Shown: positions 1-8,762 of the stretch, one piece after another | Layout of the letters: each line of letters starts with the position of its first letter | Numbering within the stretch: position 1 is the first letter of the stretch | DNA from: Brevibacterium moorei | GTDB lineage: Bacteria; Actinomycetota; Actinomycetes; Actinomycetales; Brevibacteriaceae | Assembly: GCF_024580735.1 (NCBI RefSeq) | Contig: NZ_JANIJX010000003.1 | Coordinates: 62,001 to 126,000, forward strand | Direction of reading: 5' to 3' | DNA length: 64,000 nt | Notes under the pieces: model-generated | Told to the model about the DNA's origin: nothing | The model's database searches: none | Seen by the model: the letters and a program-made list of their open reading frames with translations, nothing else | Made by a program: the position numbers and the translations under genes

Positions 1-1
1 G

Positions 2-1123
2 GACACCCCGGTGGCCGCGTTCGAATGCGCGGCGAAGAACCTGGCCGGCGTGCAGTGGCACCCGGAGGTGCTGCACAGCGAATACGGCCAGAAGGTCCTG
101 GAGAACTTCCTGTACAACGTCGCGGGCCTGACCCCGGACTGGACCTCTGGTTCGGTCATCGACGAACAGGTCGCCCGGATCCGCGAACAGGTGGGCGACA
201 AGCAGGTCATCTGTGGCCTGTCCGGCGGTGTCGACTCCGCCGTGGCCGCTGCCCTGGTGCACAGGGCGATCGGCGATCAGCTGACCTGCATCTTCGTCGA
301 CCACGGTTTGCTGCGCAAGGACGAACGCCGTCAGGTGGAGGAGGACTACGTCCAGTCCACTGGTGTGCGCCTGGTGACCGTCGACGACTCCGATGTGTTC
401 CTCAAGGAACTCGAGGGTGTGTCCGATCCGGAGACCAAGCGCAAGACGATCGGCCGCGAATTCATCCGGTCCTTCGAACGCGCCGCGGCCAAGCTGCTGG
501 CGGAATCGGTGGAGACCGGAACCGGCCAGCCGATCGAGTTCCTGGTCCAGGGTACCCTGTACCCGGACGTGGTTGAGTCCGGTGGCGGCACCGGTACTGC
601 GAACATCAAGAGCCACCACAATGTGGGCGGTCTGCCCGACGATGTGGAGTTCAAGCTCATCGAGCCCCTGCGCGCCCTGTTCAAGGACGAGGTCCGCGCG
701 ATCGGCCGCGAATTGGGCCTGCCCGAGGTCATCGTGGGCCGTCAGCCCTTCCCCGGCCCCGGCCTGGCGATCCGCATCGTGGGCTCCGTGGACGAACACC
801 GGCTGTCGATCCTGCGCGAGGCCGACGCGATCGTGCGCGAGGAACTGACCGCCGCCGGCCTGGACGATGAGATCTGGCAGTGCCCCGTGGTGCTGCTGGC
901 CGACGTCCACTCGGTTGGTGTGCAGGGCGATGGTCGCACCTATGGTCACCCGATCGTGCTGCGCCCGGTCTCCAGTGAGGACGCCATGACGGCCGACTGG
1001 ACCCGCGTGCCCTACGATGTGCTCTCCAAGATCTCCAACCGCATCACCAATGAGGTCGACGAGATCAACCGCGTGGTCTTGGACATCACCTCCAAGCCCC
1101 CGGGCACGATCGAATGGGAGTGA
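2..1123 (+). CDS. guaA: GMP synthase (glutamine-hydrolysing), C-terminal part
   Basis: Converts XMP to GMP with glutamine as nitrogen donor, the last step of GMP synthesis, in the cytosol. The 5' end lies outside the window: the reading frame is open from base 2, and the GTG at 11 is an internal valine. Visible are the His and Glu of the glutamine amidotransferase triad (WHPEV, about residues 20-22 of the fragment), the ATP pyrophosphatase P-loop SGGVDSAV (about 74-81) and the family C-terminus ending PPGTIEWE. Roughly 150 N-terminal residues are missing compared with full-length GuaA. It is followed by a strong hairpin terminator and an insertion sequence. The assignment is very secure. Confidence 0.97.
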   Translation, partial: DTPVAAFECAAKNLAGVQWHPEVLHSEYGQKVLENFLYNVAGLTPDWTSGSVIDEQVARIREQVGDKQVICGLSGGVDSAVAAALVHRAIGDQLTCIFVDHGLLRKDERRQVEEDYVQSTGVRLVTVDDSDVFLKELEGVSDPETKRKTIGREFIRSFERAAAKLLAESVETGTGQPIEFLVQGTLYPDVVESGGGTGTANIKSHHNVGGLPDDVEFKLIEPLRALFKDEVRAIGRELGLPEVIVGRQPFPGPGLAIRIVGSVDEHRLSILREADAIVREELTAAGLDDEIWQCPVVLLADVHSVGVQGDGRTYGHPIVLRPVSSEDAMTADWTRVPYDVLSKISNRITNEVDEINRVVLDITSKPPGTIEWE

Positions 1124-1170
1124 TCCCCGGGGCGTGAGGTGCGGGCGTTGCAGTCCCACCCACCCCTGCG

Positions 1171-1232
1171 AAGAGCAGTCGTTTTGGTCTGAGAATTCTG
1201 TAGAGACTCAGACCAAAACGACTGCTCTTTTT
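1171..1232 (+). terminator. guaA rho-independent terminator, 23-bp perfect stem
   Basis: Arms at 1171-1193 and 1207-1229 are perfect reverse complements with a 13-nt loop and end in TTTTT (1228-1232). The arms are much less GC-rich than the surrounding sequence. The position just after the guaA stop supports a terminator. Confidence 0.85.
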
Positions 1233-1262
1233 CGTGGGGCCGGGCCCGGTCGCAGGAACTGT

Positions 1263-1287
1263 GGGTTAAAGGCCAAAATGTGTGTCT
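1263..1287. repeat. IS left terminal inverted repeat
   Basis: This 25-bp end begins GGGTTAAAGGCC and is the exact reverse complement of 2530-2554. The flanking target duplication is at 1255-1262. Confidence 0.93.
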
Positions 1288-1300
1288 TTCCCGCGCGTGT

Positions 1301-2431
1301 CTAACGGGTTCTACCACCCCACCCCTGTTGGATTCCGTTGCCGTCCTCGGGTGAGAAGTGGGTGTCGTAGGCCGCTGGCCCGATGGGCTCCTCGAGGGCC
1401 TCGCAAGCCTGCCTGCGCGCTGGCGTCCAATGCGGGGGTTTCGCGAACGTGAATGGGGTTGCCGGGTTGCGGGTGTGCATGTGCAGCCACCAGGCCATGG
1501 CCGTCTTGGCATGGGTGCCAGTCATGCCGCGGTGACGGCGCAGCAGGTCTTTGATCGGCTGGTTGAACCCGCCTTCGAGCACGGATGTCGCCCGCGCAAT
1601 CTGCTTTCCTTTCTGTGCGGCTTCGATCCAGGTGAACAGGTGGTTCTTCCGGATCAGCCCGGCCAGCAGTTTGTGAGCTCGGCGGGTGCGTTGGTGGGTG
1701 TACCACCACATCTGAGTCGGTTTCACGTACGCCGGCCTGGCCGCACCGGATCGTGCGTACGTCCGGTGCTTGAGGAATGAAGCGTGCCGGGCTTCCCAGG
1801 CTGCGAACTCGGCGAGCCAGGCAGCGGCCTCGTCCGCGTCGTCGACTTGTTTGATGGTCTTGACCAGGGCGAGGAGTTCCTTGTTCGCCTCCAGGGTGGG
1901 TTTGCGGGTCAGATGACGGTGGATGTCGTGTCGGATGTGGAAGAGGCAGCGCTGCACCCGCGTATGGGGCCAGTATCGGCCGATGACGGTGTTCAGGGGT
2001 CCGTTACCGTCGACGATGGCGTAGTCCGGTGCCGGTATGCGTTCGATGAGCGCGGTCCAGGAGGCGGTCTTCTCCTTGTCACAGAATTGCCAGTCGATGA
2101 CCGTGTGGCGGGTGGATGCGATGAGGACGCACCAGCCGTTGAAATAGGTTCCGTCGAGGAAGATCTCGGAGTGGATTTCACCCGTGGACGCTGGTGGTGT
2201 TGGTTCGACGTTCCAGCACCATGCGGTCGTGCGCCGCAGGGTTCGTGCGGGCATGTTGTGGTGTGTTCGGCCGGCAGGACCGAGGAGCCAGTCGAGGAAC
2301 GTGTTCAGCTCGTGCCGGCGAGTCGAGGGGCTGCGCTTCGGGGTGGTCGATGCGCCGCAGTTCGTGCATCGGTATCGGGTCTTTCCGGCACTCGTTGTGC
2401 CGTTCTTTTTCAATGGCGCGGAGCAGATCAT
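1301..2431 (-). CDS. IS256-family (IS1249-like) transposase
   Basis: DDE transposase that cuts and joins the ends of the surrounding element. The 376-residue protein has an N-terminal zinc-ribbon remnant (Cys3, Cys22, Cys25). Likely catalytic acids are Asp93 (FLDGTYF), Asp141 (IVDGN) and Glu286 (VLEGGFN), in the order expected for the IS256 group. The ATG at 2431 is the only standard in-frame start. The codon just before it is TGT, which would complete a CMIC zinc knuckle, but the frame runs back to a TAG with no start codon between. The true N-terminus may therefore be trimmed or reached by frameshift. No second copy is present in the window. Confidence 0.88.
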   Translation of the reverse strand: MICSAPLKKNGTTSAGKTRYRCTNCGASTTPKRSPSTRRHELNTFLDWLLGPAGRTHHNMPARTLRRTTAWCWNVEPTPPASTGEIHSEIFLDGTYFNGWCVLIASTRHTVIDWQFCDKEKTASWTALIERIPAPDYAIVDGNGPLNTVIGRYWPHTRVQRCLFHIRHDIHRHLTRKPTLEANKELLALVKTIKQVDDADEAAAWLAEFAAWEARHASFLKHRTYARSGAARPAYVKPTQMWWYTHQRTRRAHKLLAGLIRKNHLFTWIEAAQKGKQIARATSVLEGGFNQPIKDLLRRHRGMTGTHAKTAMAWWLHMHTRNPATPFTFAKPPHWTPARRQACEALEEPIGPAAYDTHFSPEDGNGIQQGWGGRTR

Positions 2432-2529
2432 ACATTTCGGTCGATTGGAAGCACCCCATCGATGCTAAGCCCCGAAAGCTAAGCAATCGGCCTCTTGCCT
2501 ATATAACTACTGGGCAGCAGGCCGATCAC

Positions 2530-2554
2530 AGACACACATTTTGGCCTTTAACCC
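2530..2554. repeat. IS right terminal inverted repeat
   Basis: This 25-bp end closes with GGCCTTTAACCC and is the exact reverse complement of 1263-1287. The flanking target duplication is at 2555-2562. Confidence 0.93.
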
Positions 2555-2637
2555 GGAACTGTGCCCGGCCACCCTGTGTGTGGCTGCGCCCGGCCCGGGC
2601 AAGCGTGGTTTGCATTCCGCCGGCGCCTGAGCCACAC

Positions 2638-2667
2638 TGAACAGTGTTCACTTGAACGGTGTTCAAG
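2638..2667. promoter_or_regulatory. Tandem palindromic operator upstream of bioY (BioQ-like)
   Basis: There are two 13-bp palindromes, TGAACAGTGTTCA (2638-2650) and TGAACGGTGTTCA (2653-2665). The second extends to a 17-bp palindrome (2651-2667). Their centres are 15 bp apart. They resemble the TGAAC-N3-GTT(A/C) boxes of the actinobacterial TetR regulator BioQ and lie 22 bp before the bioY start. A weak promoter (TTGCAT 2610-2615, CACACT 2633-2638) abuts them, so repression of biotin uptake is the likely role. The regulator gene is not in the window. Confidence 0.7.
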
Positions 2668-2688
2668 CATCCCCTTGAAGGAGTTCCC

Positions 2689-3285
2689 ATGACTGCTGCT
2701 GGCGTCACCCCGCGCACCGCACGCGAATCCGCCGGCACCGGCATCGCCCTGATCGCCGTGTTCGCCGCCCTGGTCGCCGCCAGCGGGTTCGTCCCCGCGA
2801 TTCCCCTGAGCGTCGGCGTGCCGATCACCATCCAGACTCTGGTCGTGTTGCTGGCCGGGCTGTGCCTGGGACCGACCCGCGGCCTGCTGGCAGTGCTGCT
2901 CTACCTGGTCCTGGCCACCGTCGGCCTGCCGATCCTGTCCGGCGGGCGCGGCGGCCCGGCCTGGCTCGCCGGTCCCAGTGCCGGATATCTCATCGCCTTC
3001 CCCCTGGCCGCCTGGCTGGCCGGCTTCGCCGCGAACTTCGCCCTGCGGAGGTTCACCGCGGGCAAGCGGTTCGGCGTGCTGCTGGCGGGTGCCCTGGTCG
3101 CCGGCTGGATCACCACCCGGACTCTGGGCATCGCCGGGATGATGCTCAATGCGCACCTGCCCCTGGGTGCGGCCCTTACCGCCGACCTGGCCTTCTGGCC
3201 CGGCGATGCGCTTAAAACGGTGGCGGCCGTGGCCGTCGCCCTGGCCATCCACCGCGCCTTCCCACGGCTGCTGGCCCGCCGCTGA
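2689..3285 (+). CDS. bioY: Biotin transporter substrate-binding subunit BioY
   Basis: This integral membrane S-component of an ECF transporter binds biotin at the cell surface. The protein is 198 residues, normal for BioY, with about six hydrophobic helices and the family loop around GPTRGLLAVLLYL and GLPILSGGRGG. The ATG at 2689 is preceded by AAGGAG at a good distance; the in-frame GTG at 2659 falls inside the operator and is rejected. The stop overlaps the bioM start by one base, forming a bioYMN operon, and the tandem palindromes upstream suggest biotin-responsive control. Confidence 0.93.
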   Translation: MTAAGVTPRTARESAGTGIALIAVFAALVAASGFVPAIPLSVGVPITIQTLVVLLAGLCLGPTRGLLAVLLYLVLATVGLPILSGGRGGPAWLAGPSAGYLIAFPLAAWLAGFAANFALRRFTAGKRFGVLLAGALVAGWITTRTLGIAGMMLNAHLPLGAALTADLAFWPGDALKTVAAVAVALAIHRAFPRLLARR

Positions 3286-4076
3286 TGCGTGGTCACGAGG
3301 CCCTGATGCATGGAGGCGAGCACGGGGACCGGAGCATCCGCTTCGACCGGGTCGGCGTTGTCTCCCAGGACGTGACCGAGGCCGGGCCCGTGATCCGGAC
3401 GATCCTTGACGATATCGACCTGGAGCTGACGGCCGACTTCACCACCGTCGTCGGCCAGAACGGATCTGGCAAGTCCACGCTGCTCCAGCTGTGCAACGGC
3501 CTGGTGCGCCCGGACACGGGCCGGGTCCTGGTCGACGGCCTCGATGCCGAACGCCAAGTCAAAGAGGTGCGGCGGCGCGTGGGCTTCGTGTTCACCGACC
3601 CCGCCACCCAACTGGTCATGCCCACCGTCATCGAGGACGTGGAACTCTCCCTCAAACGCAGCGTCAAGCGCCGGGCCGAACGCCATGAGCGCGCCATGGA
3701 GGTGCTCGCCGGCCTCGGCCTTGACGACCTGGCCGGGCGCAGCGTCTATGAGCTCTCCGGTGGACAGCGGCAACTGGTCGCCCTGGCCAGTGTCTTGGCG
3801 GTCGACCCAGCGGTACTGATCCTCGACGAGCCGACCACACTGCTGGACCTGGTCAACGAACGGCTGCTGCTCGACACCGTGGAAGGCCTGCTGGCCAGGG
3901 GCGTGCGGGTGATCGCCACGACCCACAATCTGGACTTCGCCCGCCGCGCCGATGAGGCGGTGCACGTGGCCGACGGGCGGATAGCCGCGCACGGGCCCGC
4001 CGCCGAGGTGGTGGCCGGCTATGTGGATTCCGTCACCCGGGACGTCGCCCGGATCCGCGAGGAGCGGGGCCGGTGA
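3285..4076 (+). CDS. bioM: Biotin ECF transporter ATPase BioM
   Basis: This cytosolic ABC ATPase drives biotin uptake with BioN and BioY. In its 263 residues, Walker A is GQNGSGKST (57-65), the ABC signature LSGGQRQ (157-163) and Walker B LILDEP (178-183), followed by a switch His (TTHNLD). The ATG overlaps the bioY stop by one base, and the end overlaps bioN by four, so the three genes are translationally coupled. It carries about 20 extra N-terminal residues compared with compact homologues. A downstream in-frame ATG (Met8) cannot be excluded as the start. Confidence 0.92.
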   Translation: MRGHEALMHGGEHGDRSIRFDRVGVVSQDVTEAGPVIRTILDDIDLELTADFTTVVGQNGSGKSTLLQLCNGLVRPDTGRVLVDGLDAERQVKEVRRRVGFVFTDPATQLVMPTVIEDVELSLKRSVKRRAERHERAMEVLAGLGLDDLAGRSVYELSGGQRQLVALASVLAVDPAVLILDEPTTLLDLVNERLLLDTVEGLLARGVRVIATTHNLDFARRADEAVHVADGRIAAHGPAAEVVAGYVDSVTRDVARIREERGR

Positions 4077-4687
4077 AGCGGCGTCCGGAGTTTCTGGGCG
4101 GCTATGTGCAGCGTCGGGGCTGGCTGCACGCCATCCCCACCCTGGCCATGCTGGGGATCGTGTTCGCCCTGAGCATCGTCGTGATGATCCTGCGCGATCC
4201 CGTGGTCAACGTGGGGCTGGCGGTGGTCGTGGTCGCCTGTGGGCTCAGCGCTCGGCTGCCGTTGTCGCGTCTGTTGGCGCCGCTGAGTCGGGTCTGGTTG
4301 CTGTTGGTGGCCCTGGTCGCCGTGCAATTGGTCTTCCAGGGCTGGTACGTCGGCCTCCAGGTCGCCACGACCCTGCTCACCTGCCTGTTGGCGGGCGGTC
4401 TGCTGTTGCTGACGAACACGATCGCGGAACTGCTGGCGGCCTTCACCGTGCTGGCCCGGCCCCTGCGCCTGGTGGGCGTGAATCCGGAGCGGGTCGCCCT
4501 GGCCGCCGCCCTGATGGTGCGCAGCATCCCGTATTTGGCGGATCTGTTCGCGATGACCGGCCGGGCGGCGGCCGCCCGCGGTCTCGAGGGCGATATCCGT
4601 GCCCGCACCGTGCCGGTCTTCCTGCGCAGCGTCCAGTACGCCTATGACACCGGCCGGGCACTGGATGCGCGCGGGCTGGTCGACTGA
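4073..4687 (+). CDS. bioN: Biotin ECF transporter transmembrane subunit BioN (EcfT)
   Basis: This EcfT-type membrane coupling protein links BioM to BioY. The 204-residue protein has about five hydrophobic segments. Two Ala-Arg-Gly coupling motifs near the C-terminus (AAARGLEGD and LDARGLVD) contact the ATPase in this family. The GTG start lies in a GTGA overlap with the bioM stop. It ends the bioYMN operon. Confidence 0.9.
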   Translation: MKRRPEFLGGYVQRRGWLHAIPTLAMLGIVFALSIVVMILRDPVVNVGLAVVVVACGLSARLPLSRLLAPLSRVWLLLVALVAVQLVFQGWYVGLQVATTLLTCLLAGGLLLLTNTIAELLAAFTVLARPLRLVGVNPERVALAAALMVRSIPYLADLFAMTGRAAAARGLEGDIRARTVPVFLRSVQYAYDTGRALDARGLVD

Positions 4688-4787
4688 ACCGAGCCGGGCG
4701 GCCACGTCCTCGGATCCGGGTAGACTGGTGCGGCTGACAATTTCGGATGTGGGCCGGCCACCGGCCCGCGCCCAGAGGAGGACGGGC

Positions 4788-5342
4788 ATGGGCGACTGGC
4801 TGCTGTTGGGCGGGTTACTGCTCCTCGGCCTGGCCGTGGTCCTGTTGCTCGTCGTGAGCATCCTGCGCTACAACCAGTTGAGCATGGCACGCGGCCTGGC
4901 GGCGGAATCCGGCCGCCAACTGAGCGCCGCGATCCGCGAACGACGCGACCTGCTGCCGCTCTTCCTCACCGTCGTCGACCAGGCGGGGGTTTCGGTGGCC
5001 GAACTGCGCGCGGCCCAGGCCGGGGCCGATGAAGCGGAACTGAGCCGGGCGATCGAGCGCGCCCACACCCGGGTTCTGACCGGCGGTGCCGACGCCTGGC
5101 GGGTCGACGACCTGTACTCCCAACTGGTGCGCTACGAGATCCGCATCGCCTCGGCCATGCGCTACCGCCAACACAATGTCGACGCCTACCGGGCGATGCG
5201 GGCCCGGCCCTCGGCCGGCCCGGTGCGCTGGCTGTTCCGCTCGTGTCCCGCCGTCTCGGTGACTCAATCGCAGGATGTCCAGGGACCGGTGGGGCTACTG
5301 GAGGCGCCGCGGGCGCCGGAGGAAGGGGAACGGCATGTCTGA
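4788..5342 (+). CDS. LemA-like membrane-anchored protein
   Basis: The 184-residue protein has one N-terminal transmembrane helix (about residues 3-25, LLLGGLLLLGLAVVLLLVV) followed by long amphipathic helices. The pattern YNQL followed by RRDLLPLFLTVV is reminiscent of the LemA family, whose function is poorly defined. The ATG follows an AGAGGAGGA ribosome site, and a TAGACT hexamer at 4721-4726 could be its -10 element. The stop overlaps the truA start, so the two are cotranscribed. The LemA assignment rests on helix pattern and a short motif only, and the C-terminal 40 residues are unrelated to anything I recognise. Confidence 0.6.
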   Translation: MGDWLLLGGLLLLGLAVVLLLVVSILRYNQLSMARGLAAESGRQLSAAIRERRDLLPLFLTVVDQAGVSVAELRAAQAGADEAELSRAIERAHTRVLTGGADAWRVDDLYSQLVRYEIRIASAMRYRQHNVDAYRAMRARPSAGPVRWLFRSCPAVSVTQSQDVQGPVGLLEAPRAPEEGERHV

Positions 5343-6222
5343 GCCCAACCGGGGCACCGAGGAGACCGGGCGCCTGCGCGTGGATCTGGGCTACCGTGGA
5401 ACCGACTTCCACGGTTGGGCCACCCAGCCGGGCCTGCGCACGGTACAGGGCGAACTCGAGGCGGCGCTCGCCCAGATCCTGCGCCGGCCGGTCCGGGTCA
5501 CGGTGGCCGGGCGCACGGATGCCGGGGTGCACGCCCGGCGGCAGACCATCCACCTGGACCTGGTGCCGGGTGAGGCGCGGCGGCTGGTCGGCAGCCGCGC
5601 CGAGCGGACTCCCGCCGAGGGCCTCTTGGCCCGACTGCGCGGGGTGCTGCGCGCCAGGGACGCCCGCGATATCGTCATCCACTCCGCCGCCGAAGTCCCC
5701 TTGAGCTTCGACGCCCGGTTCGCCGCGATCTGGCGGTCGTATACGTATCGCCTGGCCGATGAGGACAGTTTCCTCGATCCGCTGCTGGTACCGTGCACCA
5801 CCGTGGTGCGCGGTCGGCTGGACGCTGCGGCGATGGCCTCGGCGGCAGGCGAACTCCTCGGCCTGCACGACTTCCTGCCGTTCTGCAAGCCCCGTCCCGA
5901 TGCCACCACGATCCGCACCCTGCGCGGCCTCGAGGTCGCCAGGGACGCCGCCGGTGTCATCGTCACCCGATTGCGCGCCGACGCGTTCTGCCACCACATG
6001 GTCCGTGCGCTGATCGGGGGACTGGTCAGGGTCGGTTCGGGTGCCTGGCCTACCACCCGGCCGGCCGAACTCCTGGCCCTGGCCGAGGCGGGGGTCCCGG
6101 CCGGCGAGCCCATGTACGTGATGGAGCCGCACGGGCTGGTGCTCGAAGCCGTCGGGTATCCGGAGGAATCGGCGTGGGCGGCGCAGGGGGAGCGGGCCAG
6201 GGCCAAACGGCGGCTGGACTGA
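5335..6222 (+). CDS. truA: tRNA pseudouridine(38-40) synthase
   Basis: Isomerises uridines 38-40 in the anticodon arm of many tRNAs. The 295-residue protein contains the catalytic Asp62 in AGRTDAGVHA and the conserved FHGW and FDARFAA segments. The ATG at 5335 was chosen over an earlier in-frame ATG because GGAAGGGG lies just upstream and it overlaps the preceding stop by eight bases. In many actinobacteria truA sits near the rplM-rpsI operon, as here, with one surface-protein gene inserted between. Confidence 0.95.
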   Translation: MSEPNRGTEETGRLRVDLGYRGTDFHGWATQPGLRTVQGELEAALAQILRRPVRVTVAGRTDAGVHARRQTIHLDLVPGEARRLVGSRAERTPAEGLLARLRGVLRARDARDIVIHSAAEVPLSFDARFAAIWRSYTYRLADEDSFLDPLLVPCTTVVRGRLDAAAMASAAGELLGLHDFLPFCKPRPDATTIRTLRGLEVARDAAGVIVTRLRADAFCHHMVRALIGGLVRVGSGAWPTTRPAELLALAEAGVPAGEPMYVMEPHGLVLEAVGYPEESAWAAQGERARAKRRLD

Positions 6223-6311
6223 TTCCGGTCGGATTCCGGTATAGGATGCCTGAGTGTATCCGCAAGGTTCACTGATGCCTTCCCGACCCTGAGCCTCTCA
6301 AAAGGAGCAGC

Positions 6312-8696
6312 ATGCGTAAATATTCGGGCGTCCTCGCGGGTGCCGCCACGCTGGGACTTCTCTCCCTGCCATTGACGGCCCTGCCCGTCCAGGCCGACGC
6401 ACCCGCCGGGACCAAGGTCCAACTGCTCAACATCACCGACTTCCACGGCCGCATCGCCGAAGCCGGCCACGGCGTGGCATCGGTCATCGAGGAGGAGCGG
6501 GCCAAGGCCAAGGACCGGGGAATCCCCACCATGGCGCTGTCGGCCGGTGACAACATCGGAGCCTCGACCTACGCCTCGTCGTCGCAGAAGGACGAACCGA
6601 CGCTGAGCGTGCTGGACACGATCGGCCTGGACGCCTCTGCCGTGGGCAACCACGAATTCGACCGCGGCTACGCGGACCTGCGGGACCGGGTCGACTCATC
6701 GGCGAACTTCCCCTACCTGGGCGCGAACGTGTACAAGAAGGGCACCAAGGACGTCGCCGACGGACTCGAACCCTATAAGCTCATCGACCTGGTCAACCCG
6801 GCCGGCGGTAAGCCGATCCGGGTTGCGGTGATCGGCGCTGTCACGCGGGACACCGCGAACATGGTCAGTCCTGCTGGCATCTCCGACATCGAATTCGGCG
6901 ATGTCACCGATGCGGTGAACACGGCGGCCAAGGACCTCGAGGCGCTGCCGGCGGGGGAGAAGCCCGACGTCACCGTCGTCGAGGCGCACACCGGACCGTC
7001 CGAGACAGAGGATCTCGACTCGGCCAAGGCCTCGAACGCGGAGTTCCGCAAGCTGATGGACGATGCGGACGATTCCGTCGACGCCTTCTTCATCGGCCAC
7101 ACTCACCTGCCGGTCGACCTGCACAACGGCGACCGCCCCGTGATCCAGGCCAAGAAGTACGGCGAGGCGGTGGGCCAGGCCGTGCTCGAATCGACCGGCG
7201 ACGGCAGCTGGAAGATCGACTCCCAGGGGTTGATCGACGCAGTCGACTCCGAGGGGAAACAGCACGACTACGACTCGGAGGTCGTCGGCAAGGTCGACGA
7301 TATCGTCGACCGTGCGGTGACGAAGTCCAAGGAGATCGGCTCCGAGGTCGCGGGCACGATCGATGCGGACATCACCAGGGCCTTCAAGAACGGTTCGGAG
7401 GACCGGGGCGGCGAATCCACCCTGGGCAACCTGGTGGCCGACGCCCTGGACGAGGGGACCGCGGACTCCCCGCTGAAGGACTCCGACTTCGCGATCACGA
7501 ATCCCGGCGGGCTGCGCACCGACCTGAAGGTCGACGATATCTTCAACAAGGAGGCCCCCGGCGAGGTTACCGTCGCCGAACTCAACCAGGTCCTGCCGTT
7601 TGCCAACGACCACGGAGTCGTGACGATGAAGGGCAAGGACGTCAAGGGGCTGTTCGAGGAACAGTGGCAACCAGACGGGGCCAGCCGCCCCTTCCTGCAT
7701 CTGGGCATCTCGAAGCAGCTGCACGTCGTCTACGACTCCAAGGCGAAGTCGGGTGAGCACGTCAAGCAGGTGCTCGTCAATGGGAAGCCGATCAAGGACG
7801 ACAAGGAGTACCGGGTCGCGACCCTGTCCTTCCTGGCGGCCGGCGGTGACAACTTCACCTCGTTCACCAAGGGCGGGTTCGAACAGTCCGGCCTGACCGA
7901 CTTCGACGTATGGCAGACCTACTTCGAGAAGCGCGCGGAGAAGAAGCAGCAGATCAGCCCGGACAAGCACGAACGCCAGGCCGACAACGCGCTGAGCGTG
8001 TTGGACTCCGGGGACCTCAAGGTCGCCCTGGGCCTGCCGGACGGCGCCACGGACATCCGCGTCGAACGCGGGGGCAGCGCCAATGCGGCCCTGCACCTTC
8101 AGGCGCAGAAGGACATCAAGGGCCCGTTCACGCTGCAGCTGAATCTGCCCAAGGGCGTTACCGCCACGATCGACGACGATGCCGCGAAGAAGTCGCTGAC
8201 GGCCGACGACTCCGCTCTGCGCGTGGCGCAGATCCCGGAGGGCAAGACCGACGTCCCGGTGACCCTGCACGCTGCCGATGATGCGCAGACCGGGCAGCAG
8301 ACCGTGACCGGCCGGTTCCAGGCCGATCCCGCAGCGGCCTGGTGGGACGACAACCCGCTCCCGCTGCCGGCTTCGGGGAAGGTCGAGGTCAGCGTGGTCG
8401 ACGCTGCGGGCACCGGTCCCAGCTCCTCGCCGAGCTCTTCGCCCAGCGAGAAGCCGACGCAGCCGGGCTCGGAGCCCACGGACGGGTCGGGTGACGAGCC
8501 CAGCGCCACCTCGGCCCCGGGCGGATCCGCCGACGCCGATGGAAACGGTGGAAACGACGATGGATCGAACGACGATGCCGGAGACCTGCCGATGACCGGT
8601 GCGCAGATCGGCCTGGCCGCGGGCGCGGGCGCCGTACTCCTGGCCGTCGGTGCCGCCGCTGTGGTGATCGGTCGGCGCAAGGCCACACGGCACTGA
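6312..8696 (+). CDS. LPXTG-anchored 5'-nucleotidase / UDP-sugar hydrolase family protein
   Basis: Predicted to hydrolyse extracellular nucleotides or nucleotide sugars at the cell surface. The 794-residue protein has a signal peptide (cleavage near VQA, residue 28) and metallophosphoesterase motifs NITDFHG (Asp43, His45), SAGDN (Asp80), GNHEFDRG (from 112) and GHTHLP (about 261). A 5'-nucleotidase C-terminal domain contains NPGGLRTD (about 397). A Ser/Pro/Asp-rich wall spacer then leads to the sortase signal LPMTG (759-763), a hydrophobic helix and a basic tail. The start follows AAAGGAG. No sortase gene is in the window. Exact substrate is not determinable from sequence. Confidence 0.92.
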   Translation: MRKYSGVLAGAATLGLLSLPLTALPVQADAPAGTKVQLLNITDFHGRIAEAGHGVASVIEEERAKAKDRGIPTMALSAGDNIGASTYASSSQKDEPTLSVLDTIGLDASAVGNHEFDRGYADLRDRVDSSANFPYLGANVYKKGTKDVADGLEPYKLIDLVNPAGGKPIRVAVIGAVTRDTANMVSPAGISDIEFGDVTDAVNTAAKDLEALPAGEKPDVTVVEAHTGPSETEDLDSAKASNAEFRKLMDDADDSVDAFFIGHTHLPVDLHNGDRPVIQAKKYGEAVGQAVLESTGDGSWKIDSQGLIDAVDSEGKQHDYDSEVVGKVDDIVDRAVTKSKEIGSEVAGTIDADITRAFKNGSEDRGGESTLGNLVADALDEGTADSPLKDSDFAITNPGGLRTDLKVDDIFNKEAPGEVTVAELNQVLPFANDHGVVTMKGKDVKGLFEEQWQPDGASRPFLHLGISKQLHVVYDSKAKSGEHVKQVLVNGKPIKDDKEYRVATLSFLAAGGDNFTSFTKGGFEQSGLTDFDVWQTYFEKRAEKKQQISPDKHERQADNALSVLDSGDLKVALGLPDGATDIRVERGGSANAALHLQAQKDIKGPFTLQLNLPKGVTATIDDDAAKKSLTADDSALRVAQIPEGKTDVPVTLHAADDAQTGQQTVTGRFQADPAAAWWDDNPLPLPASGKVEVSVVDAAGTGPSSSPSSSPSEKPTQPGSEPTDGSGDEPSATSAPGGSADADGNGGNDDGSNDDAGDLPMTGAQIGLAAGAGAVLLAVGAAAVVIGRRKATRH

Positions 8697-8712
8697 GCGT
8701 TCGACGTGAATC

Positions 8713-8762
8713 ACATGGGCCGGGCCCGGTATCGCACTTGCGGTGCCGGGCCCGGCCCATGT
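8713..8762 (+). terminator. Hairpin after the surface nucleotidase gene
   Basis: Perfect 17-bp arms (8713-8729 and 8746-8762) enclose a 16-nt loop. There is no U-tract. It lies 16 bp after the stop. Confidence 0.65.

Larger units (their letters stand above)
1263..2554 (-). mobile_element. IS256/IS1249-like insertion sequence, complete
   Basis: This 1,292-bp element has perfect 25-bp terminal inverted repeats at 1263-1287 and 2530-2554. The 8-bp direct repeat GGAACTGT lies immediately outside both ends (1255-1262 and 2555-2562), which is a clear target-site duplication. It encodes one transposase on the minus strand. It sits between the guaA terminator and the bioY regulatory region, so it disrupts no gene. 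Intact ends and duplication suggest a recent insertion. Confidence 0.93.

Noticed and set aside
1263..2554. Interrupted gene caused by the IS insertion
   Set aside because: Joining the flanks across one copy of the 8-bp duplication restores only intergenic sequence between the guaA terminator and the bioY control region.
6696..8714. 672-codon minus-strand open frame
   Set aside because: Antisense shadow of the surface nucleotidase, which has a signal peptide and LPXTG motif on the opposite strand.
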